Assembly (NCBI GenBank): GCA_910588885.1
Contig: CAJUSQ010000002.1
Location: 15,747-79,746 of the forward strand
From: an uncultured Lachnospiraceae bacterium
GTDB taxonomy: Bacteria > Bacillota > Clostridia > Lachnospirales > Lachnospiraceae
Length of the DNA stretch: 64,000 bases
Direction of reading: 5' to 3'
In this document: positions 31,459 through 40,193 of the stretch, one piece after another
Numbering within the stretch: position 1 is the stretch's first letter
How the letters are laid out: each line of letters begins with the position of its first letter
Position numbers and translations under genes: made by a program
Notes under the pieces: model-generated
What the model saw: only the letters and a program-made list of their open reading frames with translations
Told to the model about the DNA's origin: nothing
Databases searched by the model: none

Positions 31459-33351
31459 TTAATAAGTAAAAATCGCAATTCCATAAGGCGGCAGCTCATA
31501 CCCGATAGAATAAGGTCTTCCGTCCCATTCCCGTTTCTCCGCCTTATATACCTGGGGACGTTCCTTCCCGCTGCCGCCGAAGCATTCGCTGTCGCTGTTG
31601 AAAATCAGCTTGTACTGACGTTTCAACGGGACTCCTACCCGGTATTCCTTCCGTTCCATAGGCGTAAAGTTGCAGACAAACAACAGATTCTTCCGTCCGG
31701 TGCGGCTCTTTCTGATAAAGCTGTAAATACTCTGCTCTCCGTCATTGGCATTGATCCATTCAAATCCCCGGAAACTGTTATCATCCTGGTACATGGCCGG
31801 ATATTTATGGTAAATCTCCAGCAGCGCCCGTACTACATTGTGTACATCTTCGTGATTTTTTTCTGACAAGAGATACCAGTCCAGCTCCCGTTCCTCGCTC
31901 CATTCCCTTAGCTGGGCAAAATCCTGCCCCATAAACAGCAGCTTTTTCCCGGGATGGCCCATCATAAACGCATAACCCACCTTCAGGTTGTCGTACTTGT
32001 CTTTTCCAAGTCCCGGCATTTTATTAAGCATGGAACACTTCAAATGCACCACTTCGTCGTGGGAAAGCACCAGAATATAATTTTCGGCTTCATTGTAGCT
32101 CATAGCAAAGGTCAGACGGTTATGATTGTCTTTCCGGAAATAGGGATCCAGCTTCATATAATCCAGGAAATCGTGCATCCAGCCCATATTCCACTTGAAA
32201 TTAAAGTTCAGCCCGCCCTTATCGGCATCTCCGGTTACCATGGGCCATGCCGTAGACTCCTCGGCAATCATGGCAACGCCCGGATTCCTGCCGCGTACCA
32301 GGGTATTCAGGTGACGGAAAAATTCGATGGCTTCCAGATTCTTGTTTTCCCCGTATTCATTGGCAACCCACTGGCCGTCCTGCTTGCCGTAATCCAGATA
32401 AAGCATGGATGCCACCGCGTCTACCCGCAGCCCGTCAATATGATAATGCTCCACCCAGATTAGTGCACTTCCCAAAAGGAAATTTTTCACTTCATTCTTG
32501 GCATAATCAAAAATTTTGGTGCCCCAGTCCGGATGCTCCCCTTTTCTGGTATCTGCATACTCGTACAGGGGTTCTCCGTCAAAATCCGCCAATCCATGGG
32601 CATCCCTTGGAAAATGAGCCGGAACCCAGTCCAAAATAATTCCGATATTGTTTTTATGGAGATAATTCACAAAATACATGAAATCCTCAGGTGTCCCGTA
32701 CCGGGAGGTAGGTGCATAATATCCGGTCACCTGGTATCCCCAGGAGCCGTCAAAGGGATATTCGGCAATCCCCATCAGCTCTACATGGGTATAACCCATC
32801 ATTTTCACATATTCCGTCAGGCTGTGAGCCAGCTCCCGATACGTATAAAAGCCCTCGTCTTCCTTTCCGGGATGGCGCTTCCAGGAGCCCGGATGTACCT
32901 CGTAGATGGCCATGGGCTGTTCCTGGATATCCTTCATTTCCCTGCGCTTCTTCATCCAGCGGGTATCCGCCCACTTAAAGTTGTCGATATCCGCCACTTT
33001 GGAAGCCGTTCCCGGCCGAAGCTCGCAGCTGAACGCATAGGGATCTGCCTTATACAGCTTCCGCCCGTCCTTTGTTTCAATGTAAAATTTATACAGATCA
33101 TCTTCCCTGGCCCCGCGCACGAATACCTCGTAGATGCCCATCGGCTCCAGCCGTTTCATTTCATTGGCTGTCTCGTCCCAGTCATTAAAGGTCCCGATCA
33201 CGCTGACCTTCGCAGCATGAGGCGCCCACACCGCAAAATAGACTCCCGGCTTTCCCCTGCGCACTTCCAGATGTGCGCCCAGCTTTTTATAGATATCATA
33301 ATGGGTTCCATCTCCAAATAAATACATATCTAATTCCGAAAATTTTATCAT
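31459..33351 (-). CDS. glgB: 1,4-alpha-glucan branching enzyme
   Basis: A 630-residue GH13 enzyme that forms alpha-1,6 branches in glycogen. An N-terminal CBM48-like domain (GVYFAVWAPHAAKVSVIGTFNDWD) precedes the catalytic barrel. Catalytic motifs: GLRVDAVASMLYLDY (nucleophile Asp), MIAEESTAWP (acid/base Glu), and LSHDEVVHLK (third Asp). The C-terminal domain includes LLFVCNFTPMERKEYRVGVP. The start lies 19 bases after the TPR/ATPase gene, so they share a transcript. No other glycogen genes are in the window. Confidence 0.96.
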   Translation of the reverse strand: MIKFSELDMYLFGDGTHYDIYKKLGAHLEVRRGKPGVYFAVWAPHAAKVSVIGTFNDWDETANEMKRLEPMGIYEVFVRGAREDDLYKFYIETKDGRKLYKADPYAFSCELRPGTASKVADIDNFKWADTRWMKKRREMKDIQEQPMAIYEVHPGSWKRHPGKEDEGFYTYRELAHSLTEYVKMMGYTHVELMGIAEYPFDGSWGYQVTGYYAPTSRYGTPEDFMYFVNYLHKNNIGIILDWVPAHFPRDAHGLADFDGEPLYEYADTRKGEHPDWGTKIFDYAKNEVKNFLLGSALIWVEHYHIDGLRVDAVASMLYLDYGKQDGQWVANEYGENKNLEAIEFFRHLNTLVRGRNPGVAMIAEESTAWPMVTGDADKGGLNFNFKWNMGWMHDFLDYMKLDPYFRKDNHNRLTFAMSYNEAENYILVLSHDEVVHLKCSMLNKMPGLGKDKYDNLKVGYAFMMGHPGKKLLFMGQDFAQLREWSEERELDWYLLSEKNHEDVHNVVRALLEIYHKYPAMYQDDNSFRGFEWINANDGEQSIYSFIRKSRTGRKNLLFVCNFTPMERKEYRVGVPLKRQYKLIFNSDSECFGGSGKERPQVYKAEKREWDGRPYSIGYELPPYGIAIFTY

Positions 33352-33370
33352 AGTCCTTTACCGCCCTTTT

Positions 33371-35977
33371 CTATTCTTGAAAATCTTTTTCCTTAATGAG
33401 CACATGCCCGTTCTCTGTGCTCCGTTTACCGCCAAACAGCTTTTTCAGCCCGCCGCGGCCGGCCCGGGAAATGGCCCCATCCATAATGTCCTTTACTTCC
33501 GTCAGTGTGGTAGCCTCATCCAGCTTCTGGATATTGCTGATGCTGTTATAAAGCGCCAGAATGCCCATATCATCAATGACACAATTCTGTTCTCTGGCAT
33601 AGGCTTTTGCAAACTCCACCAACTCGTCGCTGGTAAAAATAGGGACTTCGATTTTTTCCGTAAATTTCTCGGCAAAGGATGCACTTTTTCTCATGGCCCG
33701 CTCCATTCCGGTACGGTCATCCTCTAAAAGAACCATAACCCCTTTGGTATCCAGCTCCATCAGCTCCGAAAGCTTTTCCACCGACTCCTTCGATAAATCA
33801 CCTGCCTTTTCTATAATCAGATATCCGCCTTCCACCGCCTTAAGCAATGCTTTCGCATCCTTTTGATTTAAGGTGACCGCAGATATTTTACCCACTTTTC
33901 CACCGGTATGTCCCACAAGCTTCTGATAGGCTTTGACAAAATTCGTTGCCAGCATGGTCTTTCCGCTGCCCTTTCCGCCTAAAATCATCAGGTTTCCTGC
34001 CTGGGAAGTCCTGCTGCCCTTTTTCTTCTGCCTTACTCCCTCTAATGCCCGGCACAGCTGCTCTTCCATCCCGCTGATACAGGTAAAATATGTAAATATC
34101 TTTTTCTGCTCTTCATTTAATTCCAATACAGGCTTTTGGGATGTCTGCCCCTCCATACGTGCCTGCCCTAAGGCTTCCGCTGACGGAAGCCTTCCGGTTC
34201 TTCTTCTATTCACTGCAGAATCCGTCGCCGGACGCTCCAATACCTGCTGGGCCAGCTGCTGGCGCCTTAGAATCTTCTGCTCCAGTTCCTTCTGCTTTCG
34301 TTCCAATTCTTTCTGTTTCTGTTTTAATTCCGCCCCCGGCCGTAATACCGGAGACGTTTCAGCCGAAGCTTCCTGGCCCGCCGAACCATCGGTTCCTTCC
34401 GGCACAGTTCCGGTCTCCTGATCCGGATAGCCCATTCCGTCCGAAACGCTTCCCGATTCCTGGCCCAGGGCATCGGCTCCGTCCGGCAGATTCGGCGCCT
34501 GGCCGGGAAAACCGCCGGTTTCCGGATTGTTTTCGAACATTTGTTCTTGTTCTAATTCCGACACCTCTCCGTATTCCGGCTCCGGATTTCTGCCCATTGG
34601 GGAATCCGGAAACCCGGAAGCTTCCTGGCCCGGAAAGATCGAATCCCTACCGGGGCCGCGCTTTTGCGCATCGCTGTTGCCCCCGATCTCGGCCCTGCGG
34701 CCGGCAGATTGTTCCAACAGCTCCGGATTTAGCCGGATTTCTGCGGTCAACCGTTCCATAATACTTTGGGCTTCCCGCAGAGCTTTGGCTTTGGCATCAT
34801 CCAGCTGCCGCTGCTCGGCTTCCGCAATCGCCGCACGGGCCGCTTCCTTCGCCCGCTCCCACTCTGCCAGAATATCTTCAATACTCATCTGGCCCGTAAT
34901 CTGAAGATTCGGGCTTGGCGTATCCGGTATCCGAAGCCGGAACTGCCCGTCATATTCCTCTGCCAGTATGCCTTGATAAGCAGAATCTGATTCCGGTTCC
35001 TGAGGAAAATCCGACCTCATATCCTGAAAATCAATCTGAAGGGTCGGGTCCGGAATCTCCCCTGTAAAATCTTCTTCCGGTTCATCCAAATAATCCTCCG
35101 GTTCCTTCAGCTCTTCCATCTCTTCCGGTTCCAAATAGGGAATCCCGCCTACCATTTTTTTGATATTTTCCATGGTATCGCTGACCGTTTCCTGCTTGGT
35201 GGCATTCATAATCTGCTCCATGCTTTTTGCCAGCTCTTCCTGAAGGTTTACGGTGTTGAATTTCCCGGTATCAGACAGAATACTGGGAATCTGTACCGTT
35301 TCACTGACAATCTCCCCGGAGGACAGTTCATCATAGGGAGAAACCTCCACGATTCCTTCTTTCTTCTGCTTGAACCTGCGGTACTTGTCTTCCTGAAGCT
35401 TATTCAGGGGCTGATACATCATTTTCAGCTCCAATGCCTTCTCTACGTATTGGCCCTCCCCAAACCACAGGATCAGCTCATCGCAAATATCCACGCATTT
35501 CTCTTCCTTACCGGCCTTATGATATAAATAAGCCAGTTCAAAGGCCCATTCCTCCGTATATTCCCGTTCTTTAAATTCCTCCAGAATGGAGATCTGTTCT
35601 TCCAGCTCCGTCCCCTTGGCCTTGGCTATTTCGTATTTTAATACATACTTCATATTATCATGCGGAGCAATTTCTAAAAATTCCTCATAATAATCCTGGG
35701 CTTCCTGCAGATTTCCCAATTTTAATGCGACCAGGGTCAAACGGTAAATGATATTCCGCCCTACCGGGGAACGGTCATACGCCATCAGCAGAATTTCCCT
35801 GCTTTCCTCCAGCTGACGGTTTTTTTCATAAATCTCCCCAATCATACACAGGGTTGCCACGCTTTTTACTTTCTTCCAATTTACGCTGTCTGCAATCTGG
35901 GCGGAGCCTTTATAGTCCTTTACTTCTGCCAGCTTTTTAATCTGCTCCAGCTTCAGCTTGTATTCGTACTTATCCAA
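33371..35977 (-). CDS. TPR protein with C-terminal AAA-like ATPase
   Basis: An 868-residue protein. Residues 10-200 contain TPR-like helices (LEESREILLMAYDRSP, LGNLQEAQDYYEEFLEIAP, KAGKEEKCVDICDELI). Residues 360-620 are a long low-complexity stretch rich in Glu, Gln, Gly and Pro. The C-terminal domain has Walker A LGGKGSGKTMLATNF near 665, a Walker B-like GVMVLLEDD near 745, and helices ending in GLKKLFGGKR. The start is TTG at 35975-35977 because GAGGTGA precedes it; a longer frame to 36010 is unlikely. glgB follows within 19 bases. A scaffold that recruits other proteins with ATP-dependent remodelling is plausible; no role in glycogen is shown. Confidence 0.72.
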   Translation of the reverse strand: MDKYEYKLKLEQIKKLAEVKDYKGSAQIADSVNWKKVKSVATLCMIGEIYEKNRQLEESREILLMAYDRSPVGRNIIYRLTLVALKLGNLQEAQDYYEEFLEIAPHDNMKYVLKYEIAKAKGTELEEQISILEEFKEREYTEEWAFELAYLYHKAGKEEKCVDICDELILWFGEGQYVEKALELKMMYQPLNKLQEDKYRRFKQKKEGIVEVSPYDELSSGEIVSETVQIPSILSDTGKFNTVNLQEELAKSMEQIMNATKQETVSDTMENIKKMVGGIPYLEPEEMEELKEPEDYLDEPEEDFTGEIPDPTLQIDFQDMRSDFPQEPESDSAYQGILAEEYDGQFRLRIPDTPSPNLQITGQMSIEDILAEWERAKEAARAAIAEAEQRQLDDAKAKALREAQSIMERLTAEIRLNPELLEQSAGRRAEIGGNSDAQKRGPGRDSIFPGQEASGFPDSPMGRNPEPEYGEVSELEQEQMFENNPETGGFPGQAPNLPDGADALGQESGSVSDGMGYPDQETGTVPEGTDGSAGQEASAETSPVLRPGAELKQKQKELERKQKELEQKILRRQQLAQQVLERPATDSAVNRRRTGRLPSAEALGQARMEGQTSQKPVLELNEEQKKIFTYFTCISGMEEQLCRALEGVRQKKKGSRTSQAGNLMILGGKGSGKTMLATNFVKAYQKLVGHTGGKVGKISAVTLNQKDAKALLKAVEGGYLIIEKAGDLSKESVEKLSELMELDTKGVMVLLEDDRTGMERAMRKSASFAEKFTEKIEVPIFTSDELVEFAKAYAREQNCVIDDMGILALYNSISNIQKLDEATTLTEVKDIMDGAISRAGRGGLKKLFGGKRSTENGHVLIKEKDFQE

Positions 35978-36089
35978 TGATTTCACCTCAAATATTATAA
36001 AAGGGTACAATACCCCTGATTATCACATTATTTGTATTTTAGTGTATCACATGAATACCATATATGTCAAAAATATTCGAAAAAAATAA

Positions 36090-36166
36090 TACCATGTAAA
36101 CTTAAATCGTAACTTTTCACAAGGCCGGCAGCCTTATGAAACTTTAACGTCTTTGTCTACATGGTA
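36090..36166. terminator. Long hairpin terminator after the AI-2E permease
   Basis: TACCATGTA and TACATGGTA pair at the ends; inside, TTCACAAGG pairs with CCTTATGAA with one G-U. T-rich tails follow on the minus strand (TTATTTTTTT) and on the plus strand. It closes the permease gene. Confidence 0.75.
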
Positions 36167-36172
36167 TTTTTC

Positions 36173-37444
36173 TTATTTCTTCGGTTCGTAATCCAGCCGT
36201 TTGGAGGCCGGGTCAATACGGATTACCTCCGTATAATGTTTCGTTTCTTCCGGAAGCCCTTTCCGTCTTAAAATGAATGCCGTTAATTTCTGCATAATAT
36301 AGTAAAAAGTAGCGAACGTAGGAACCCCCATAACCATACCCAAAAAGCCGAACATCCCGCCGCCTACCAGAATGGCAAATACCACCCAAAAAGCGCTTAA
36401 GCCTGTGGATTCCCCTAAAATCCGGGGACCGATGATATTTCCGTCCAGCTGCTGCAGCACCAGGATAAAAATCACAAAATACAGGCCCTGGATCGGGTTA
36501 GCCAGCATAATCAGGATGGTACTCGGTACGGCGCCGATATATGGCCCGAAAAACGGCACCACATTCGTCACCCCAACAATCACGCTTACCAGCATTACAT
36601 AGGGCATTTTCAAAAAATAAAGCCCGATAAAGCATAGTACGCCGATAATGGCGGAATCCAGAATTTTCCCGGAAATAAAACCGCCGAATATTTCATTCCC
36701 TTTGCGGACCGTTTCAATAATCACGTTTCCTTTATCCGCCGGAAAAATGGCATATACAATTTTTTTGGCCTGCCCTACAAACAGCTCCTTACTGATCAGA
36801 ATATAGACCGAGATCACAATCCCGATAATAATGTTCAAAAGCAGCCGGACAACCGAGATCACACCGCTGGTTACCGAGGTCAGCATATCCCTTGTTTGGG
36901 GCAGGAAATCCGTTTTGGCCCAATTTTCAAAAAATTCCAGCCCTTTGTTCAATCCCTGCTCCAGATAATTGGAAATCTCACTGTCGGAGCTGACATAATT
37001 CTCCACCCAGGCCAGGAACGATTCCACCTGTCGGGGCAGCTGGGTCACCATCCGTTCAATGCTGGAATAAAGCTCCGGAATGACCATATTCAGCAAGATG
37101 GCCACAATTACCAGTACGAAAGCAATCGCACCGATGACGGACAGGGTCCGGGCTGCCTTCTTGGCTTTTATTTCCTTCTTCATATGCTTTTTCAGCACCG
37201 GGAATAAATATTTTTCTTCAAATTTCACGACCGGATTAATCAGATAAGCGATTACCATCCCAATCAGCACCGGCTGCAAAATGCCCAGAAAATGGCGAAG
37301 ATTGGCGCTTAGGCCATGATAGCGGTAGATCAGAAAAAATACGGAAATACTCGCAATGATTACAATAAAAGCGGTCAACCCGATTGCCAGATAAGGCCGG
37401 ATATTCCAATTCGCCTTCTGTCTCTGCTTTTCTTTGCCTTCCAT
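36173..37444 (-). CDS. AI-2E family transporter
   Basis: A 423-residue integral membrane protein. Two N-terminal helices (IAIVIASISVFFLIYR and the next to LIGMVIAYLINPVVKFE) are followed by a cytoplasmic basic loop and helices including TLSVIGAIAFVLVIVAILL. The C-terminal signature contains GVTNVVPFFGPYIGAVPSTILIML and GNIIGPRILGESTGLSAFWVVFAILVGGGMFGFLGMVMGVPTFA, typical of the family (formerly PerM). Despite the name, most members are permeases of unknown substrate. ATG at 37442-37444 follows GAGG by nine bases. Confidence 0.93.
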   Translation of the reverse strand: MEGKEKQRQKANWNIRPYLAIGLTAFIVIIASISVFFLIYRYHGLSANLRHFLGILQPVLIGMVIAYLINPVVKFEEKYLFPVLKKHMKKEIKAKKAARTLSVIGAIAFVLVIVAILLNMVIPELYSSIERMVTQLPRQVESFLAWVENYVSSDSEISNYLEQGLNKGLEFFENWAKTDFLPQTRDMLTSVTSGVISVVRLLLNIIIGIVISVYILISKELFVGQAKKIVYAIFPADKGNVIIETVRKGNEIFGGFISGKILDSAIIGVLCFIGLYFLKMPYVMLVSVIVGVTNVVPFFGPYIGAVPSTILIMLANPIQGLYFVIFILVLQQLDGNIIGPRILGESTGLSAFWVVFAILVGGGMFGFLGMVMGVPTFATFYYIMQKLTAFILRRKGLPEETKHYTEVIRIDPASKRLDYEPKK

Positions 37445-37532
37445 ATTCAAACACCTCTTCCTTTTCCAGACTGCCGGGGCTTTTGCCCCTTATGGCAGCT
37501 GTATCGTCCCTGTCGGTCCTAACGTCTTCCTT

Positions 37533-39842
37533 CTATTCCGCCTGCTCATTGGAATCACGGTAATAATTAATCAGGCAGCCCTTTAAAATAATCGTCCTTT
37601 CATCTTCCGTCAGGTCCCCCAGCTTTAAGGTAAATTCGGAAATCCCTCCGTCTTTTACCAAATAGGCTAAAATGTCAGACTGTTTCTCCTGTACGGCTTT
37701 TTGAATCCCCGGAATAAAAAGGTAGTCTCCGTTTTCAAAGGGCAGCTGTCCTTCCGGAATCAGGAAGGGAAGCATTCCCCAGTTAATCAGATTGGAGCGG
37801 TAACGCTTGGTAGCATATTCATGGGCAATATTGGCCCAGCCGCCCAATACTTTCTGGCAGGATGCAGCCTGCTCCCGGGCGGAACCGTCGCCCGGCTTTA
37901 CCGCAAAAATCGTACTTCCGATCCCCAGATTGCCTTCTCCCACCTCCGGGAAACGGGTATGGACTGCGGCCATTACTTCTTTCAGCTCCTCTAACACTTC
38001 CAGAGGACATTTGCCTTCTTCTATGGCCTTTTGAGCCTTCTGCACTTCTTTGGCCTTCCCCACATAAGCCGGGTCCTTTCTGGATAAGGTAAATTCTGCC
38101 AGTCCCAAAGGATTGGAGCGGTAGGAGGAGGTTTCTCCGGAAGGGATCAGTTCGTCGGTAGTCGTTACGGGATCGTGGATTTCGGATACCACTTTCAATA
38201 CCAGATTCTCCGGCAGCGGACTCATTTTGGGCCAATCTTTAATATTGGGGCCGAATTTGATCTCCTGATCAGGATCTGCCTTGCCCTTGCTGTCAAATAC
38301 GCGGTTCGCGTATATTTTCCCATCGAAAAAGTACTTCGGATTGCCGAAGTGCACGTCCAGATCCGTCGCTGCAGTCAGATAGCCCTGGTTCGCCGCCGTT
38401 GCCGCAATGGAACGGGCATCCATCAGTGCAACGGATGCAATCTGCCCGCTTTGGAGCTTGGAGCCTTCCCGGTTGGGGAAATTCCGGGTAGAATGACGGA
38501 TACTGAAGCCGTTATTGCCAGGCGTATCTCCTGCCCCGAAGCAGGGGCCGCAGAAAGCGGTCTTTAGAATCGCACCGGTTTCCATCAGGGCAGCGGCCGC
38601 GCCGTTTTTCAAAAGCTCCATATAGATGGGGGTGCTGGCCGGATATACGCTTAAGGTAAATTCATCCGGGCCGATGCTGGCCCCTTTTAAAATATCCGCT
38701 GCCGCACAGATATTTTCAAATCCACCTCCTGCACAGCCTGCAATGATCCCCTGGTCAACATATAATTTTCCGTTTCGCACCTTATCCTTCAGGGTGAAGT
38801 CCACTGCACCGTCCAGGCTTACCAGCGCTTTCTTTTCACAATCTTCCAAAATATCCGTCAGGTTTGCGTTCAGCTCTTCAATGGTATAAGTATTGCTGGG
38901 ATGGAAGGGCATTGCAATCATGGGCTTTATGGTGCTTAAATCAATTTCAATCATTCCGTCATAGTATGCAACCGCTCCCGGGTTCAATTCTTTATAATCC
39001 TCCGGGCGTCCGTGGATCTCATAGAATTCCCGGATGATCTCATCCGTACGCCAAATAGAAGACAAACAGGTGGTTTCCGTGGTCATAACATCAATACCGA
39101 TCCGGAAATCCGCACTTAAGTTGGAAATACCCGGGCCTACAAATTCCATTACCTTGTTGTTCACATAACCGTTTGCAAATACTTCCCCGATAATGGCCAG
39201 AGCCACATCCTGAGGGCCTACGCCGATTTCCGGCTTTCCGGTAAGATAGACGCCGATTACTCCCGGCATATTGATATCATAGGTCTTTCCCAAAAGCTGC
39301 TTTACCAGCTCCGGCCCGCCTTCTCCCATGGCCATGGTACCCAATGCCCCGTATCTTGTATGGGAATCGGAACCTAAAACCATGGCGCCTCCTGCGGCCA
39401 GCATTTCCCTGGCATACTGGTGGATTACTGCCTGGTGGGGCGGCACGTAGACACCGCCGTACTTCTTGGCACAGGATAAACCGAACATATGATCGTCTTC
39501 ATTGATGGTACCGCCTACGGCACAAAGGCTGTTGTGGCAGTTTGTCAGGACATAAGGTACCGGGAATTTTTCCAATCCGGATGCCCGGGCCGTCTGGATA
39601 ATTCCCACGAAGGTAATATCGTGAGAGGTCAGTTTGTCAAATTTTATTTTCAGCTGATCCATGCTGCCGGAGGTATTGTGGGCAGACAGGATGCTATATG
39701 CAATTGTGTTCTTTGCTGCTTCCTTTGGTGTAACGGGGGTGGAGACGGAAGTTTTGCTCCGAATGGCTTCTTCTGCCCCGGGAGCGGCTTCGACCCGTTC
39801 TGTTCCGTTAATAAGGTATACGCCGTTTTCATATAGTTTCAT
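37533..39842 (-). CDS. Aconitase-family hydratase
   Basis: A 769-residue member of the aconitase superfamily. The cluster-binding and catalytic region includes [14 protein letters not shown] and [34 protein letters not shown], giving the Cys ligands and active-site Arg/Ser. Early motifs include [22 protein letters not shown], and later [27 protein letters not shown]. It may isomerise citrate or act on another hydroxy-acid; a specific substrate cannot be set. The start is MKLYENG at 39840-39842: an in-frame extension reads repeat DNA (MRAQPSMAP twice) and is rejected. Confidence 0.88.
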   Translation of the reverse strand: MKLYENGVYLINGTERVEAAPGAEEAIRSKTSVSTPVTPKEAAKNTIAYSILSAHNTSGSMDQLKIKFDKLTSHDITFVGIIQTARASGLEKFPVPYVLTNCHNSLCAVGGTINEDDHMFGLSCAKKYGGVYVPPHQAVIHQYAREMLAAGGAMVLGSDSHTRYGALGTMAMGEGGPELVKQLLGKTYDINMPGVIGVYLTGKPEIGVGPQDVALAIIGEVFANGYVNNKVMEFVGPGISNLSADFRIGIDVMTTETTCLSSIWRTDEIIREFYEIHGRPEDYKELNPGAVAYYDGMIEIDLSTIKPMIAMPFHPSNTYTIEELNANLTDILEDCEKKALVSLDGAVDFTLKDKVRNGKLYVDQGIIAGCAGGGFENICAAADILKGASIGPDEFTLSVYPASTPIYMELLKNGAAAALMETGAILKTAFCGPCFGAGDTPGNNGFSIRHSTRNFPNREGSKLQSGQIASVALMDARSIAATAANQGYLTAATDLDVHFGNPKYFFDGKIYANRVFDSKGKADPDQEIKFGPNIKDWPKMSPLPENLVLKVVSEIHDPVTTTDELIPSGETSSYRSNPLGLAEFTLSRKDPAYVGKAKEVQKAQKAIEEGKCPLEVLEELKEVMAAVHTRFPEVGEGNLGIGSTIFAVKPGDGSAREQAASCQKVLGGWANIAHEYATKRYRSNLINWGMLPFLIPEGQLPFENGDYLFIPGIQKAVQEKQSDILAYLVKDGGISEFTLKLGDLTEDERTIILKGCLINYYRDSNEQAE

Positions 39843-39882
39843 GGTGTTCTCGCTTTCTTTGAATGTTGTGTGGGGGGTTCGT

Positions 39883-39978
39883 ATAGGGGCCATGCTTGGC
39901 TGCGCTCGCATAGCTTTTGCGGGGGTGGTTATAGGAGCCATGCTTGGCTGCGCTCGCACGGTTTTTGTGGGGCGGGGG
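39883..39978. repeat. Tandem 48-bp repeat, two copies
   Basis: Two consecutive copies beginning ATAGGGGCCATGCTTGGCTG and ATAGGAGCCATGCTTGGCTG, 48 bases apart, each containing TGCGCTCGCA. They lie upstream of the hydratase and downstream of the kinase gene. Confidence 0.85.
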
Positions 39979-40036
39979 CCGCTGTGCGCGCTCGTATCCG
40001 CTGCGCTCCTACTCGCTCACGGGCGTTCGCCCTATG

Positions 40037-40099
40037 AAAAGAAGCAAAAAGAAATTTTCTTACGTGCAAGCACGACGCAAATTTCTTTTCGCTTCTTTT
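40037..40099 (-). terminator. 21-bp imperfect inverted repeat near the end of the histidine kinase operon
   Basis: AAAAGAAGCAAAAAGAAATTT at 40037-40057 pairs with AAATTTCTTTTCGCTTCTTTT at 40079-40099 with one mismatch. The loop contains GTGCAAGCAC. Either a terminator for the kinase operon or a mobile palindromic repeat. Confidence 0.55.
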
Positions 40100-40193
40100 C
40101 GCACTGCTCATTGCTTTCGTGTACATTATACCACAGGGAGGTAAAAAAGCAAGAGATTATGGGTGGGTGGGTTTTGGGGATGGAACAGAAGGG

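Noticed and set aside
37471..37498. GC-rich hairpin between the hydratase and the permease as a terminator
   Set aside because: CTGCC/GGCAG and GGGGC/GCCCC pair well but no T-run follows on either strand.
39843..39959. N-terminal extension of the aconitase-family hydratase
   Set aside because: It reads through the tandem 48-bp repeat (MRAQPSMAP twice) and does not resemble the family; MKLYENG is the normal start.
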